This document shows positions 7,306 to 14,626 of a stretch of DNA of 17,550 bases, piece by piece (position 1 is the first letter of the stretch; each line of letters opens with the position of its first letter). Under the pieces are notes generated by a model, which had not been told where the DNA came from, did not search any database, and saw nothing but the letters and a program-made list of their open reading frames with translations. Source of the stretch: an uncultured Saprospiraceae bacterium (GTDB lineage: Bacteria; Bacteroidota; Bacteroidia; Chitinophagales; Saprospiraceae); NCBI GenBank assembly GCA_937973565.1, contig CALJKQ010000189.1, positions 1 through 17,550 of the forward strand, in the 5' to 3' direction. The position numbers and the translations under genes were made by a program.

Positions 7306-8379
7306 TTAGATTTGATTCCGATTCAGGCAATTCAAATCCTCAAAAGCCAATTTCAGACGGCTTACAAAAGTCTTTTCTCCTTCTCTTAACCAAACCCTTG
7401 GGTCGTATTGCTTCTTGTTGGGTTTATCGTCACCTTCCGGATTGCCGATTTGCCCTTGCAAATAGCCCTTTTTGGCTTCGTAATAATTCTTAATTCCTTC
7501 CCAAAATGCCCACTGCATATCGGTATCGATGTTCATTTTGATGGCACCATATGAAATGGCCTCTCTGATCTCATCTCTGGTTGATCCGGAACCTCCGTGG
7601 AAAACAAAATTGACCGGATTGGGTCCTGTATTGAACTTCTTCTGAACGTAGTCCTGCGAATTTTTAAGGATTACCGGTGTCAGTTTGACGTTTCCAGGCT
7701 TATATACCCCGTGAACATTGCCAAATGCTGCAGCAATGGTAAATCGGTTGTTGATGCGTGAAAGTTCCTCATAAGCAAAAGAAACTTCTTCTGGCTGGGT
7801 GTACAATTTGGTACTGTCTACCCCTGAATTGTCTACGCCGTCTTCTTCTCCGCCGGTAACACCCAACTCCATTTCGAGGGTGATGCCGATTTCTGCCATT
7901 CTGGCCAGGTATTCTTTGCAAAGTTCCACATTTTCTTTGATGGGTTCTTCGCTAAAATCCAGCATGTGCGAGCTGAACAGGGCGTGACCATTTTTCTCAA
8001 AATGTCTTTCGTTGGCATCCAGCATGCCATCCATCCACGGAAGTAAGTTCTTTGCGCAATGGTCGGTATGCAGCACAACGGTAACCCCATAGGCTTCTGC
8101 CAGCTGGTGGATGTGTAGTGCCCCTGAAACCGCTCCCAAAACAGCAGCCTTTTGATCTGCATTATCCAGCCCTTTGCCTGCATAAAAAGCAGCACCTCCA
8201 TTGCTAAATTGGATGATAATAGGCGAGTTTACTGCCTTGGCGGTTTCGAGACAAGCATTGACACTGTTGGTGCCAATCACATTTACGGCCGGTATTGCAT
8301 ATTGGTTTTTATTGGCATCGTGCAGTAATTCTGTTACTTCGTCACCGAATAAAACGCCTGTTCTGAATTTGGTTTTCAT
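7306..8379 (-). CDS. fba: Fructose-bisphosphate aldolase, class II
   Basis: This zinc enzyme splits fructose 1,6-bisphosphate into dihydroxyacetone phosphate and glyceraldehyde 3-phosphate and runs in reverse in gluconeogenesis. The 357-residue form beginning MKTKFRTGVLFGDEV matches the E. coli FbaA-type (class IIA) length and start. Key features: HTDHC at 104-108 (catalytic Asp106, metal ligand His107), ELGVTGGEEDGVDN at 171-184, metal ligand His223 in NVHGVYKPG, metal ligand His261 in HGGSGS, and the phosphate-binding NIDTD at 283-287. The frame stays open upstream to an ATG at 8451, but that would overlap trxB by 55 bp and adds residues not seen in the family, so 8379 is chosen. It begins 17 bp after the trxB stop, so co-transcription with trxB is likely. 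No clear terminator follows. Confidence 0.96.
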   Translation of the reverse strand: MKTKFRTGVLFGDEVTELLHDANKNQYAIPAVNVIGTNSVNACLETAKAVNSPIIIQFSNGGAAFYAGKGLDNADQKAAVLGAVSGALHIHQLAEAYGVTVVLHTDHCAKNLLPWMDGMLDANERHFEKNGHALFSSHMLDFSEEPIKENVELCKEYLARMAEIGITLEMELGVTGGEEDGVDNSGVDSTKLYTQPEEVSFAYEELSRINNRFTIAAAFGNVHGVYKPGNVKLTPVILKNSQDYVQKKFNTGPNPVNFVFHGGSGSTRDEIREAISYGAIKMNIDTDMQWAFWEGIKNYYEAKKGYLQGQIGNPEGDDKPNKKQYDPRVWLREGEKTFVSRLKLAFEDLNCLNRNQI

Positions 8380-8396
8380 GATGTTTTTATTGTTGT

Positions 8397-9341
8397 TTAT
8401 ATGATTCCATGTTCTGTGAGATAGCGCTCTGCATCCAGGGCTGCCATACATCCCGAACCCGCAGCCGTAACGGCTTGTCGGTATATGTGGTCCTGGGCAT
8501 CTCCGCTGACAAAAACGCCGGGTACATTGGTCAGGGATCTTCCGGGCACAGATATGAGGTAGCCATTTTCATCCATGTCTAACCATCCTTTGAAAATATC
8601 GGTGTTGGGCTTATGACCTATGGCTACAAAAAAGCCCGTTACATTTAAGATGGTTTCTTCTCCTGTTGCATTGTTTTTTACTCTGGCTCCGGTAACGGTA
8701 TCCTCTCCGAGGATTTCGAGGGTTTCTGTGTTGTAGTGGACTTCGAGGTTAGGCGTGTTTTTAACCCGGTCCTGCATGATTTTGGAAGCCCTCATTTCAT
8801 CTCTTCTTACCAGCATGTGGACCTTGCTGCACAATTTGGATAAATAGGTGGCTTCTTCGGCTGCTGTATCTCCTGCCCCTACGATGGCTACTTCTTGTTT
8901 TCTGAAAAAGAAACCGTCGCACACAGCACAGGCTGAAACCCCTTTGTTCATTAATTTTTGTTCAGATGGCAGTCCCAACCATTTGGCGCTGGCACCGGTA
9001 GCAATAATTACCGAATTGGCATGGATTTCATGACCGGTTTCTGACCATATCTTGTGAACCGGTCCGGTGAAATCAACTTTATCTATCATTTCAAAACGGA
9101 TATCGGTACCAAATCGGAGGGCTTGCTTTTTGAAATCCTCCATCATTTCAGGTCCTTGCACACCATCCGGGTAGCCCGGATAATTTTCAACTTCGGTTGT
9201 TATGGTCAATTGCCCGCCGGGTTCTTTACCCGTATACATCACTGGGCTGAGGTTGGCCCTGGAAGCATAGATGGCAGCTGTATAACCAGCGGGTCCGGAA
9301 CCTATGATCAGGCAATTTACTTTTTCAATATTATTTGACAT
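8397..9341 (-). CDS. trxB: Thioredoxin-disulfide reductase
   Basis: TrxB passes electrons from NADPH through FAD to a cysteine pair and on to thioredoxin, in the cytoplasm. The 314-residue length is standard for the low-molecular-weight bacterial type. The FAD-binding motif is GSGPAG at 14-19. The redox pair is CAVC at 138-141, followed by DG. The NADPH-binding fold has GAGDTA at 155-160, and VRRDEMRAS at 178-186 carries arginines typical of NADPH preference. GHKPNT (242-247) and VSGDAQDHIYRQAVTAAGSG (278-297) are the expected C-terminal FAD contacts. It has its own -7 box 18 bp upstream and forms a likely pair with fba. A secreted CGWC protein lies two genes downstream, but TrxB is cytoplasmic, so a direct electron link is unlikely. 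Confidence 0.97.
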   Translation of the reverse strand: MSNNIEKVNCLIIGSGPAGYTAAIYASRANLSPVMYTGKEPGGQLTITTEVENYPGYPDGVQGPEMMEDFKKQALRFGTDIRFEMIDKVDFTGPVHKIWSETGHEIHANSVIIATGASAKWLGLPSEQKLMNKGVSACAVCDGFFFRKQEVAIVGAGDTAAEEATYLSKLCSKVHMLVRRDEMRASKIMQDRVKNTPNLEVHYNTETLEILGEDTVTGARVKNNATGEETILNVTGFFVAIGHKPNTDIFKGWLDMDENGYLISVPGRSLTNVPGVFVSGDAQDHIYRQAVTAAGSGCMAALDAERYLTEHGII

Positions 9342-9359
9342 GTTTTTGTTTTATGGAAG

Positions 9360-9396
9360 GCAAATATAACTATATGGCCTATAGAATGGAAACAAA
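9360..9396 (-). promoter_or_regulatory. Probable trxB-fba promoter
   Basis: TATATTTGC on the minus strand (9360-9368) is an exact TAnnTTTGY match 18 bp before the trxB ATG. A TTTG lies 24 bp upstream (9393-9396), slightly beyond the usual spacing. A short inverted repeat (CTATA-TGGCC-TATAG, 9370-9384) lies between the two boxes. Confidence 0.55.
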
Positions 9397-9423
9397 ACGA
9401 GTGACAATTAGGTTGTTGTGTAA

Positions 9424-10608
9424 CTAGGGTAACAGAGCCAGCCAGGCCATGAGTCCTACCGCGGTTTCCAGGGCGGCTTCATTGACTTCAAAATACGGCG
9501 AATGAACCCCGTGCGCTTGCCTGCCATCTTCATAGGCTACACCCAGCCTGTAAAAACAGGCAGGCACAACCTGCGCAAAATAAGCAAAATCTTCAGATGT
9601 CATCCTTTTGGGGATGTCGTGAACTTTTTCCGGTCCCAAAAAGTCAATCATGGCCGCTTTAACCTTTGCGGTCAGCTCTTCATCGTTGTTGAGGCAGGGG
9701 TATCCTATTTTAATATCCACCTCTGCATCGGCCTGGTGTGCTTTTGCTATACCTGTCACCGTCTCTTCTATCCACTTGTGGGCCTGGTATCTCCAGCTTT
9801 CATCCATGGTTCTGAATGTACCTTCAATGGAAACCTTTTCGGGAATGATATTGGTGGCCCCACCCAAACTTTGGATTTTACCCAGGGTGAGAACCGAAGG
9901 ATGAAAGGGGTTTGCTTTTCTGGAAATTATCTGCTGCAAAGCGATAATCACTTCTGCCGCCACAACGATGGGATCGATACATTGATGCGGCATGGCGCCG
10001 TGACCTCCTTTGCCCGTAATGGTAATGTACAATTCATCTGAAGATGCCATGTATTTGCCGGGGCAAATGCCCACATGGCCGGCTGGAAGTTCCGGAAATA
10101 CATGCTGGGCTATAATTGAAGAGGGCAAGGTTTCGCCCAATGCTTTTTCAGCCAGCATCAGAGAAGCTCCTCCCGGCAATTTTTCTTCTCCGGGCTGAAA
10201 GATAAATTGTAAATCACCTACTATTTCTTCTTTGTGCCTGTTGGCAATAATACAAGCGCCCAGCAAAGCGGCGGCATGCACATCGTGACCACAGGCGTGC
10301 ATTTTACCCGCATTCTCAGATTTGTATGTGAGATTATTACTTTCTTCTATCGGCAGTGCATCCAATTCGGCTCTAAAGCTCTTTACAGGTCCCGGCTGTG
10401 ACCCATGTATGGTAGCCACAATGCCGGTGTTAACCCAATTGTCGGTAAATGGAATGCCGTTTTCGGTGAGCAGTGATTTGATATAAGCACTGGTTTGGTG
10501 CTCTTCGAAACTGAGTTCCGGAAAGCGGTGTATGTGCCTGCGTACTCCTATGATATAAGGCAACAAATCAGAAGCCAGCTGTTTTATCTTTTCTTTATCT
10601 GGTCTCAT
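9424..10608 (-). CDS. M20 family metallo-amidohydrolase (N-acyl-amino acid hydrolase type)
   Basis: This 394-residue protein is an M20D-type enzyme of the hippurate hydrolase / N-acyl-L-amino acid amidohydrolase / IAA-amino acid hydrolase group, which splits an amide bond to release an amino acid. The metal-binding pattern is intact: C106 and H108 in ACGHDVH, the acid pair E141-E142 in FQPGEE, H169 in AQHVFPELPAGHVG, and H369 in GVHSPYF. The inserted dimerisation domain spans about 190-300 and begins TGKGGHGAMPH. No signal peptide is seen, so it is cytoplasmic. The natural substrate cannot be read from sequence; N-acetylated or other acylated amino acids are plausible. Its ATG overlaps the stop of the upstream glycosyltransferase by 4 bp (ATGA), implying translational coupling. 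It is the last gene of the E2-recR-GT2 operon. Confidence 0.94.
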   Translation of the reverse strand: MRPDKEKIKQLASDLLPYIIGVRRHIHRFPELSFEEHQTSAYIKSLLTENGIPFTDNWVNTGIVATIHGSQPGPVKSFRAELDALPIEESNNLTYKSENAGKMHACGHDVHAAALLGACIIANRHKEEIVGDLQFIFQPGEEKLPGGASLMLAEKALGETLPSSIIAQHVFPELPAGHVGICPGKYMASSDELYITITGKGGHGAMPHQCIDPIVVAAEVIIALQQIISRKANPFHPSVLTLGKIQSLGGATNIIPEKVSIEGTFRTMDESWRYQAHKWIEETVTGIAKAHQADAEVDIKIGYPCLNNDEELTAKVKAAMIDFLGPEKVHDIPKRMTSEDFAYFAQVVPACFYRLGVAYEDGRQAHGVHSPYFEVNEAALETAVGLMAWLALLP

Positions 10609-12569
10609 TTTGAGAATATTTCTTTGTACAAAAGATGTAGGTCCATCATGGGAGAATAATTTTTGGCGTAAAAAATATTGGCTTCCTGGATGGTCGAAAT
10701 TACCGGGAAAAAATGAGTGTTCAAAATCAAATGCCGGGTGGTAAACCTACCCTGTTTGATGGCAGGTAAGAATGGATCCTGATCATCAGCCTCACTTTGT
10801 GATGAATACCCAATCCAGGTTAATTTTCCAACAAAAACCTGCCATGCAGTGAGCAGAAGGCTGCCACCAAAAAATAACCACGTAAAGGGGAATAGCACGA
10901 GTATTAAAATAGCTATTCCCAAATCCAGGCCTCTCTTGAGTCGGATGTAAAGTCCCTGGCTCAATCTGAAAGAAGATTCAGCATGGTAAAATTTCCCCTG
11001 GCCAGAACTTGTATCGCTGCCCACCACAGCGGCAGAAGTTCCCCCTGTGATCAGGTATCTCACTTCTTTGTCGGGATGGATCATGAGGTCCAATATCCGT
11101 TGCATAGGAATATCATCTGCAGAGAAGACGATGTTGTCGGTTTTATACAAATCAACGATTTCTCTTAAGTTTTGAAGTGAACCCAGGTACAAAGAACTGT
11201 CGTATTGAACATCTGACGAAGGGTATAGGAAGCCTTCCACTTTGGCTTCCGGTTCCCTGCTTTTAATAGCAGCTGCAATGTCAGTAGCGACTGCATGGCG
11301 CGCCACTATGAGGTAATGCTGACGATTGGATTTTCCGGTTAAAAGGCGATTAAATTTACCGGCTAAATTTTGACTCAATCGCGTTAAAATCAAGGCAAAA
11401 ACGGCTCCGGCCAAAATCAAAAATCTGCTACTTCTCCAATCCGACGGCAGCATGGAGTACACCATCAGGATGACGGCTGTACCTAATAAAATGCCGGCCC
11501 ATTGTCGTCTGGGCTTCCAGTGATGATCATAGTGGCCAAAGAACCACATAAAAAACACCCAAAGCAAAGAAGTGCCCACTGTATGGACGATGGAAGCCAA
11601 ATTGGAGTAATAATCGGGATTATTAAAGTAGTACACAGCCCAGACTTGTTTGAGGCCCGACTGTACTCCAATAAGCAAAAACAGGTCTACAATTTTGCGA
11701 AAGTGATCAGCAACATTGTGCTTGAGATAACTCACCAAAGCAGTAACCAGAATAGCCACTCTGATGAATAGTTTGAAAGCTGCGCTCCTCCAACCCTTGT
11801 AGTGTTTGCCCACAAAAATGGACATGGATTGATAAAAATGAAGGATGTAGTTGAAGCTCGCTTTTTTGGAACTTTCACCCTTGAAATGAATGATTCGGGT
11901 ATTGGGGAAATACATCACTTTCCAACCGGCATTTTTTATTCTGATGGACAAATCAATGTCTTCACCATACATAAAAAAATCTTCGTCAAATCCTTTGGTT
12001 GCAGACAATGCCTCTGCTTTAAAGAACATAAATGCGCCACACAATACATCTACTTCCTGGATGTCATCAGCACTGAGATGTCCCATATAATAGCCTGCCC
12101 AAATACGGGAATTGGGAAACAAGGCTGACAGTCCGCTGAATTTGCAAAATGCATTCCACAAACCCGGCGTTCCTCTTTTACTTTCCGGAAGGTAAGTACC
12201 CGAGCCGTCTATCATTTTTACACCCAAAACCCCGCAATCGGCATGATTTTCCATAAACAGAAAACACTGTTGCAAAGTATCTTCCTGCAAAATGGTATCC
12301 GGATTGAGGGCTAAAATATATTGGCCTCTGGCAATGGCAAATCCCTGGTTATTGGCTTTGCCGAAGCCCAGATTTTCTTTGTTCTCAATGAGTGTGACCC
12401 AGGGGTATTTTTGTTTGATGGCCTGGACACTGCCATCAATGCTGTGGTTATCTACCACAATGGTTTCGATTTGCAGTCCGGTGGTGATGGATTTTTCGAT
12501 AGAATCCAGACAGTTGGACAGAAAATGCCTTACGTTGTAATTGACGATGACAATAGAAACGGAGGGCAT
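10605..12569 (-). CDS. GT2 glycosyltransferase fused to a polyprenyl-phosphotransferase-like membrane module
   Basis: This is a 654-residue, multi-part membrane protein. Residues 1-250 are a GT2 (GT-A) glycosyltransferase: SIVIVNYNVRHFLSNCLDSI at 5-24, VVDNHSIDGS at 38-47, NLGFGKANNQG at 66-76, LNPDT at 88-92 (the DxD-like metal/nucleotide site) and GEDIDLSIR at 202-210 with the probable catalytic acid. About five hydrophobic segments follow (roughly 267-282, 294-312, 325-344, 357-374, 382-397). Residues 415-515 resemble the nucleotide-binding-like domain of WbaP/WcaJ-type proteins. From 540, IRLKRGLDLGIAILILVLFP looks like the start of a bacterial sugar transferase domain, and FYAKNYSPMMDLHLLYKEIF like its end, but the segment between is far shorter than usual and VGKLTWIGYSS stands where GxxSxVGPRP is expected. 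The C-terminal half is probably catalytically inactive. A role in exopolysaccharide, O-antigen or cell-surface glycan synthesis is inferred. It starts 2 bp after recR. Confidence 0.88.
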   Translation of the reverse strand: MPSVSIVIVNYNVRHFLSNCLDSIEKSITTGLQIETIVVDNHSIDGSVQAIKQKYPWVTLIENKENLGFGKANNQGFAIARGQYILALNPDTILQEDTLQQCFLFMENHADCGVLGVKMIDGSGTYLPESKRGTPGLWNAFCKFSGLSALFPNSRIWAGYYMGHLSADDIQEVDVLCGAFMFFKAEALSATKGFDEDFFMYGEDIDLSIRIKNAGWKVMYFPNTRIIHFKGESSKKASFNYILHFYQSMSIFVGKHYKGWRSAAFKLFIRVAILVTALVSYLKHNVADHFRKIVDLFLLIGVQSGLKQVWAVYYFNNPDYYSNLASIVHTVGTSLLWVFFMWFFGHYDHHWKPRRQWAGILLGTAVILMVYSMLPSDWRSSRFLILAGAVFALILTRLSQNLAGKFNRLLTGKSNRQHYLIVARHAVATDIAAAIKSREPEAKVEGFLYPSSDVQYDSSLYLGSLQNLREIVDLYKTDNIVFSADDIPMQRILDLMIHPDKEVRYLITGGTSAAVVGSDTSSGQGKFYHAESSFRLSQGLYIRLKRGLDLGIAILILVLFPFTWLFFGGSLLLTAWQVFVGKLTWIGYSSQSEADDQDPFLPAIKQGRFTTRHLILNTHFFPVISTIQEANIFYAKNYSPMMDLHLLYKEIFSK

Positions 12570-12571
12570 GA

Positions 12572-13183
12572 TCAGTTACCCATCTTATAGGGTATTCTTG
12601 CACTGATGGATCTGCTCAGTGTCAACTCATCTGCATATTCCAATTCCCCTCCAAAAGAAACGCCTCTGGCAATGGTGGTTATCCTTAGGTTTCTCGTGCC
12701 TAATTTTTTGGAAATGTAGAAGGATGTGGTTTCACCTTCAATGGTAGGGCTGATGGCCATGATGAGTTCTTCAATCCCTTCGCTGTCGATTCGCTCGATG
12801 AGGGTCTCAATGTTTAGGTCAGCAGGTCCTATGCCATCTATGGGTGAAATGAGTCCACCCAAAATGTGATACCTGCCATGAAAGCAGGCGGTATCTTCTA
12901 TCGCCATGAGGTCCCTGATATTTTCTACTACGCAGAGCATGCCATTGCTGCGCGAAGGAGTCTGGCAGATAGAACATTCATCGGTATCTGACAGTGCGTG
13001 ACAGTGTTTACAGAAATGTATTTCCTCCTTGAGACTTGATAAAACACTGCCTAAGATGGAAGCTTTATCGCTTTTATCCTGCACGAGGTGTAAGGCCAGG
13101 CGCAAAGCTGTTTTTTTGCCTATGCCGGGCAAGGCAGAAATGGCAGCTACGAGTTTTTCCAGTGTCTGTGAAGGATACCTCAT
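12572..13183 (-). CDS. recR: Recombination mediator protein RecR
   Basis: RecR acts with RecF and RecO to load RecA onto single-stranded DNA at gaps. The 203-residue length is typical. The N-terminal helix-hairpin-helix is ISALPGIGKKTALRLALHLV (15-34). A four-cysteine zinc site is formed by C58, C61, C70 and C73 (CKHC, then CSIC). The Toprim domain spans about 80-175, starting LCVVENIRDLMAIE and containing GGLISPIDGIGP. The end has the usual RGVSFGGELEYADELTLSRS block. It starts 8 bp after the E2 stop and is followed 2 bp later by the glycosyltransferase. recR is often next to dnaX or ybaB in other bacteria; neither is here. Confidence 0.97.
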   Translation of the reverse strand: MRYPSQTLEKLVAAISALPGIGKKTALRLALHLVQDKSDKASILGSVLSSLKEEIHFCKHCHALSDTDECSICQTPSRSNGMLCVVENIRDLMAIEDTACFHGRYHILGGLISPIDGIGPADLNIETLIERIDSEGIEELIMAISPTIEGETTSFYISKKLGTRNLRITTIARGVSFGGELEYADELTLSRSISARIPYKMGN

Positions 13184-13191
13184 GGGTGGAT

Positions 13192-14427
13192 TTACACCAG
13201 CATTTTAACCGGATTTTCCAGGATCGATTTGAGGGTCTGCAGGAATTGAGCACCTGTGGCACCGTCCACTACTCTGTGGTCGCAACTTAAGGTAACTTTC
13301 ATGGTATGGCCTACAACGATGGCACCATTTTTTACAACCGGTTTTTCGATGATGGAACCAACAGCCAGGATGCAAGCGTCCGGCGGATTGATGATGGCTG
13401 TAAATTCTTCTATATCAAACATGCCCAGATTGGAAATGGTGAAGGTGTTGCCCGTCATTTCCTGCGGTTGCAATTTTTTGTCTTTGGCCTTTTTCGCCAA
13501 CTCCTTTACTTCGGCATTAATCTGACTCAGACTTTTCATATCTGCATTGTTGACAACCGGCACCAATAAGCCATCCGGTACAGCCACTGCCACGCCAATA
13601 TTGACTACATTATGGATGGCAATTTTATCACCCAACCAGGATGCATTGATCATGGGGTGCTTTTTCAATGCAGCCGCACAAGCTTTTACAACAAAGTCAT
13701 TGAAAGATATTTTCACATCGCCATCTGCATTTATAGCGGTACGAGCTGCCATTGCCACTTCCATATCAATTTCCATGGTCAGGTAAAAATGGGGTGCCGT
13801 AAACTTACTTTCTCCCAACCTCTTGGCTATTACCTTACGCATTTGAGTAACCGGAATTTCACCGGAAGGAAGCACCACGGGAGCCTGTGTAACAGTTGCC
13901 GGAGTTGGATTTTCAACAAAAGATTCAATATCTTTTTTGATGATCCGACCGTGATCGCCACTACCTTTAACCTGGTTGATATCAACACCCGCTTTTTCTG
14001 CCATAGCTCTTGCCAATGGAGATGCTTTTACCCTGGCTTCAGCGGAACTTTCCATCGCTGGGGCGGCAGCCGGCATTTCCGGTTTAACGGGTGCGGGTGC
14101 CGTGGAGGTCTCCGTTGGAGTAGCGGCCTGAGCAGGTGCCGCGGCAGGTGTGGGAGCAGCAGCATTGTTGAGCAAAGACTGGAAATCTTCTCCTTGCTTG
14201 CCGATGATGGCAATGATACCATCTACCGGTACCGGACCGGACTCTACGCCCACATAAAGCAGGATACCATTGAAATAACTTTCCAGTTCCATGGTTGCTT
14301 TATCGGTTTCGACTTCTGCTAAAATATCACCGGATTTTACTGTGTCACCTACTTTTTTGAGCCAAGCGACGATGTTTCCTTCTTCCATGGTATCGCTCAG
14401 TCGGGGCATCCTAATTATCTCCGCCAT
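13192..14427 (-). CDS. pdhC: Pyruvate dehydrogenase complex E2, dihydrolipoamide acetyltransferase
   Basis: E2 moves acetyl groups from the E1 active site to CoA through a swinging lipoyl arm. With the start at 14427 the protein is 411 residues. One lipoyl domain spans 2-78, with the lipoylated Lys43 in ETDKATME. An Ala/Pro/Thr-rich linker follows at about 88-130. The peripheral-subunit-binding domain is 134-170 (SPLARAMAEKAGVDINQVKG). The catalytic domain runs from about 190 to the end, with the DHRVVDG active site (His384, Asp388). The N-terminus IIRMPRLSDTMEEGNIVAWLKKVGDTV follows the pattern of Bacteroidota PDH E2. The frame continues open to an ATG at 14520, but the added 31 residues would cover the predicted promoter and precede the conserved start, so 14427 is preferred. 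E1 and E3 are not in the window. A 2-oxoglutarate or branched-chain E2 is less likely but not excluded. Confidence 0.93.
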   Translation of the reverse strand: MAEIIRMPRLSDTMEEGNIVAWLKKVGDTVKSGDILAEVETDKATMELESYFNGILLYVGVESGPVPVDGIIAIIGKQGEDFQSLLNNAAAPTPAAAPAQAATPTETSTAPAPVKPEMPAAAPAMESSAEARVKASPLARAMAEKAGVDINQVKGSGDHGRIIKKDIESFVENPTPATVTQAPVVLPSGEIPVTQMRKVIAKRLGESKFTAPHFYLTMEIDMEVAMAARTAINADGDVKISFNDFVVKACAAALKKHPMINASWLGDKIAIHNVVNIGVAVAVPDGLLVPVVNNADMKSLSQINAEVKELAKKAKDKKLQPQEMTGNTFTISNLGMFDIEEFTAIINPPDACILAVGSIIEKPVVKNGAIVVGHTMKVTLSCDHRVVDGATGAQFLQTLKSILENPVKMLV

Positions 14428-14461
14428 ATAAGTATTGTATTTCTGTTGAATTGGATAAAGT

Positions 14462-14495
14462 GCAAAATTAGGGTATTTCGGCAAGAAAACCTCAA
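14462..14495 (-). promoter_or_regulatory. Promoter of the E2-recR-GT2-M20 operon
   Basis: On the minus strand TTG at 14493-14495 is followed after 22 bp by TAATTTTGC at 14462-14470, an exact TAnnTTTGY box, 34 bp before the E2 ATG at 14427. No other promoter-like gap exists until after the M20 gene, so it probably serves all four genes. Confidence 0.6.
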
Positions 14496-14564
14496 CGAAA
14501 ATTTGTTTGAGAGTAAACAAAAAGTTGGGGTCTGGGGTTCATCTGATCGAGGTGCCAAAAGGGT

Positions 14565-14604
14565 AAAAAAAAAAGGGAAGTCTTGTGAGACTTCCCTTTT
14601 TTTA
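14565..14604 (-). terminator. Strong terminator after the OmpA gene
   Basis: GGGAAGTC at 14575-14582 pairs perfectly with GACTTCCC at 14589-14596 around a 6-nt loop. The minus-strand run of ten T (14565-14574) follows, about 30 bp beyond the OmpA stop. Seven T on the other side make it symmetric, but only the minus direction has a gene reading into it. Confidence 0.9.
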
Positions 14605-14626
14605 TTGTCCATTAATCAATTGCTGA

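Noticed and set aside
8380..8451. In-frame 24-codon extension of fba upstream to an ATG at 8451
   Set aside because: It would overlap the end of trxB, encodes sequence not seen in class II aldolases, and the internal ATG at 8379 gives the normal family start.
9502..10041. 179-codon plus-strand open frame opposite the M20 gene
   Set aside because: The M20 metal-binding residues on the minus strand show which strand codes; the plus frame has no recognisable domain.
13612..14322. 236-codon plus-strand open frame opposite the E2 gene
   Set aside because: It is the antisense of a well-conserved gene; its Cys/Gly/Arg-rich product reflects the Ala/Pro linker codons read backwards.
14428..14520. 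In-frame 31-codon extension of the E2 gene
   Set aside because: The lipoyl domain starts directly after the ATG at 14427, and the extension covers the predicted promoter; it is hydrophobic but not a convincing signal peptide, and E2 is cytoplasmic.
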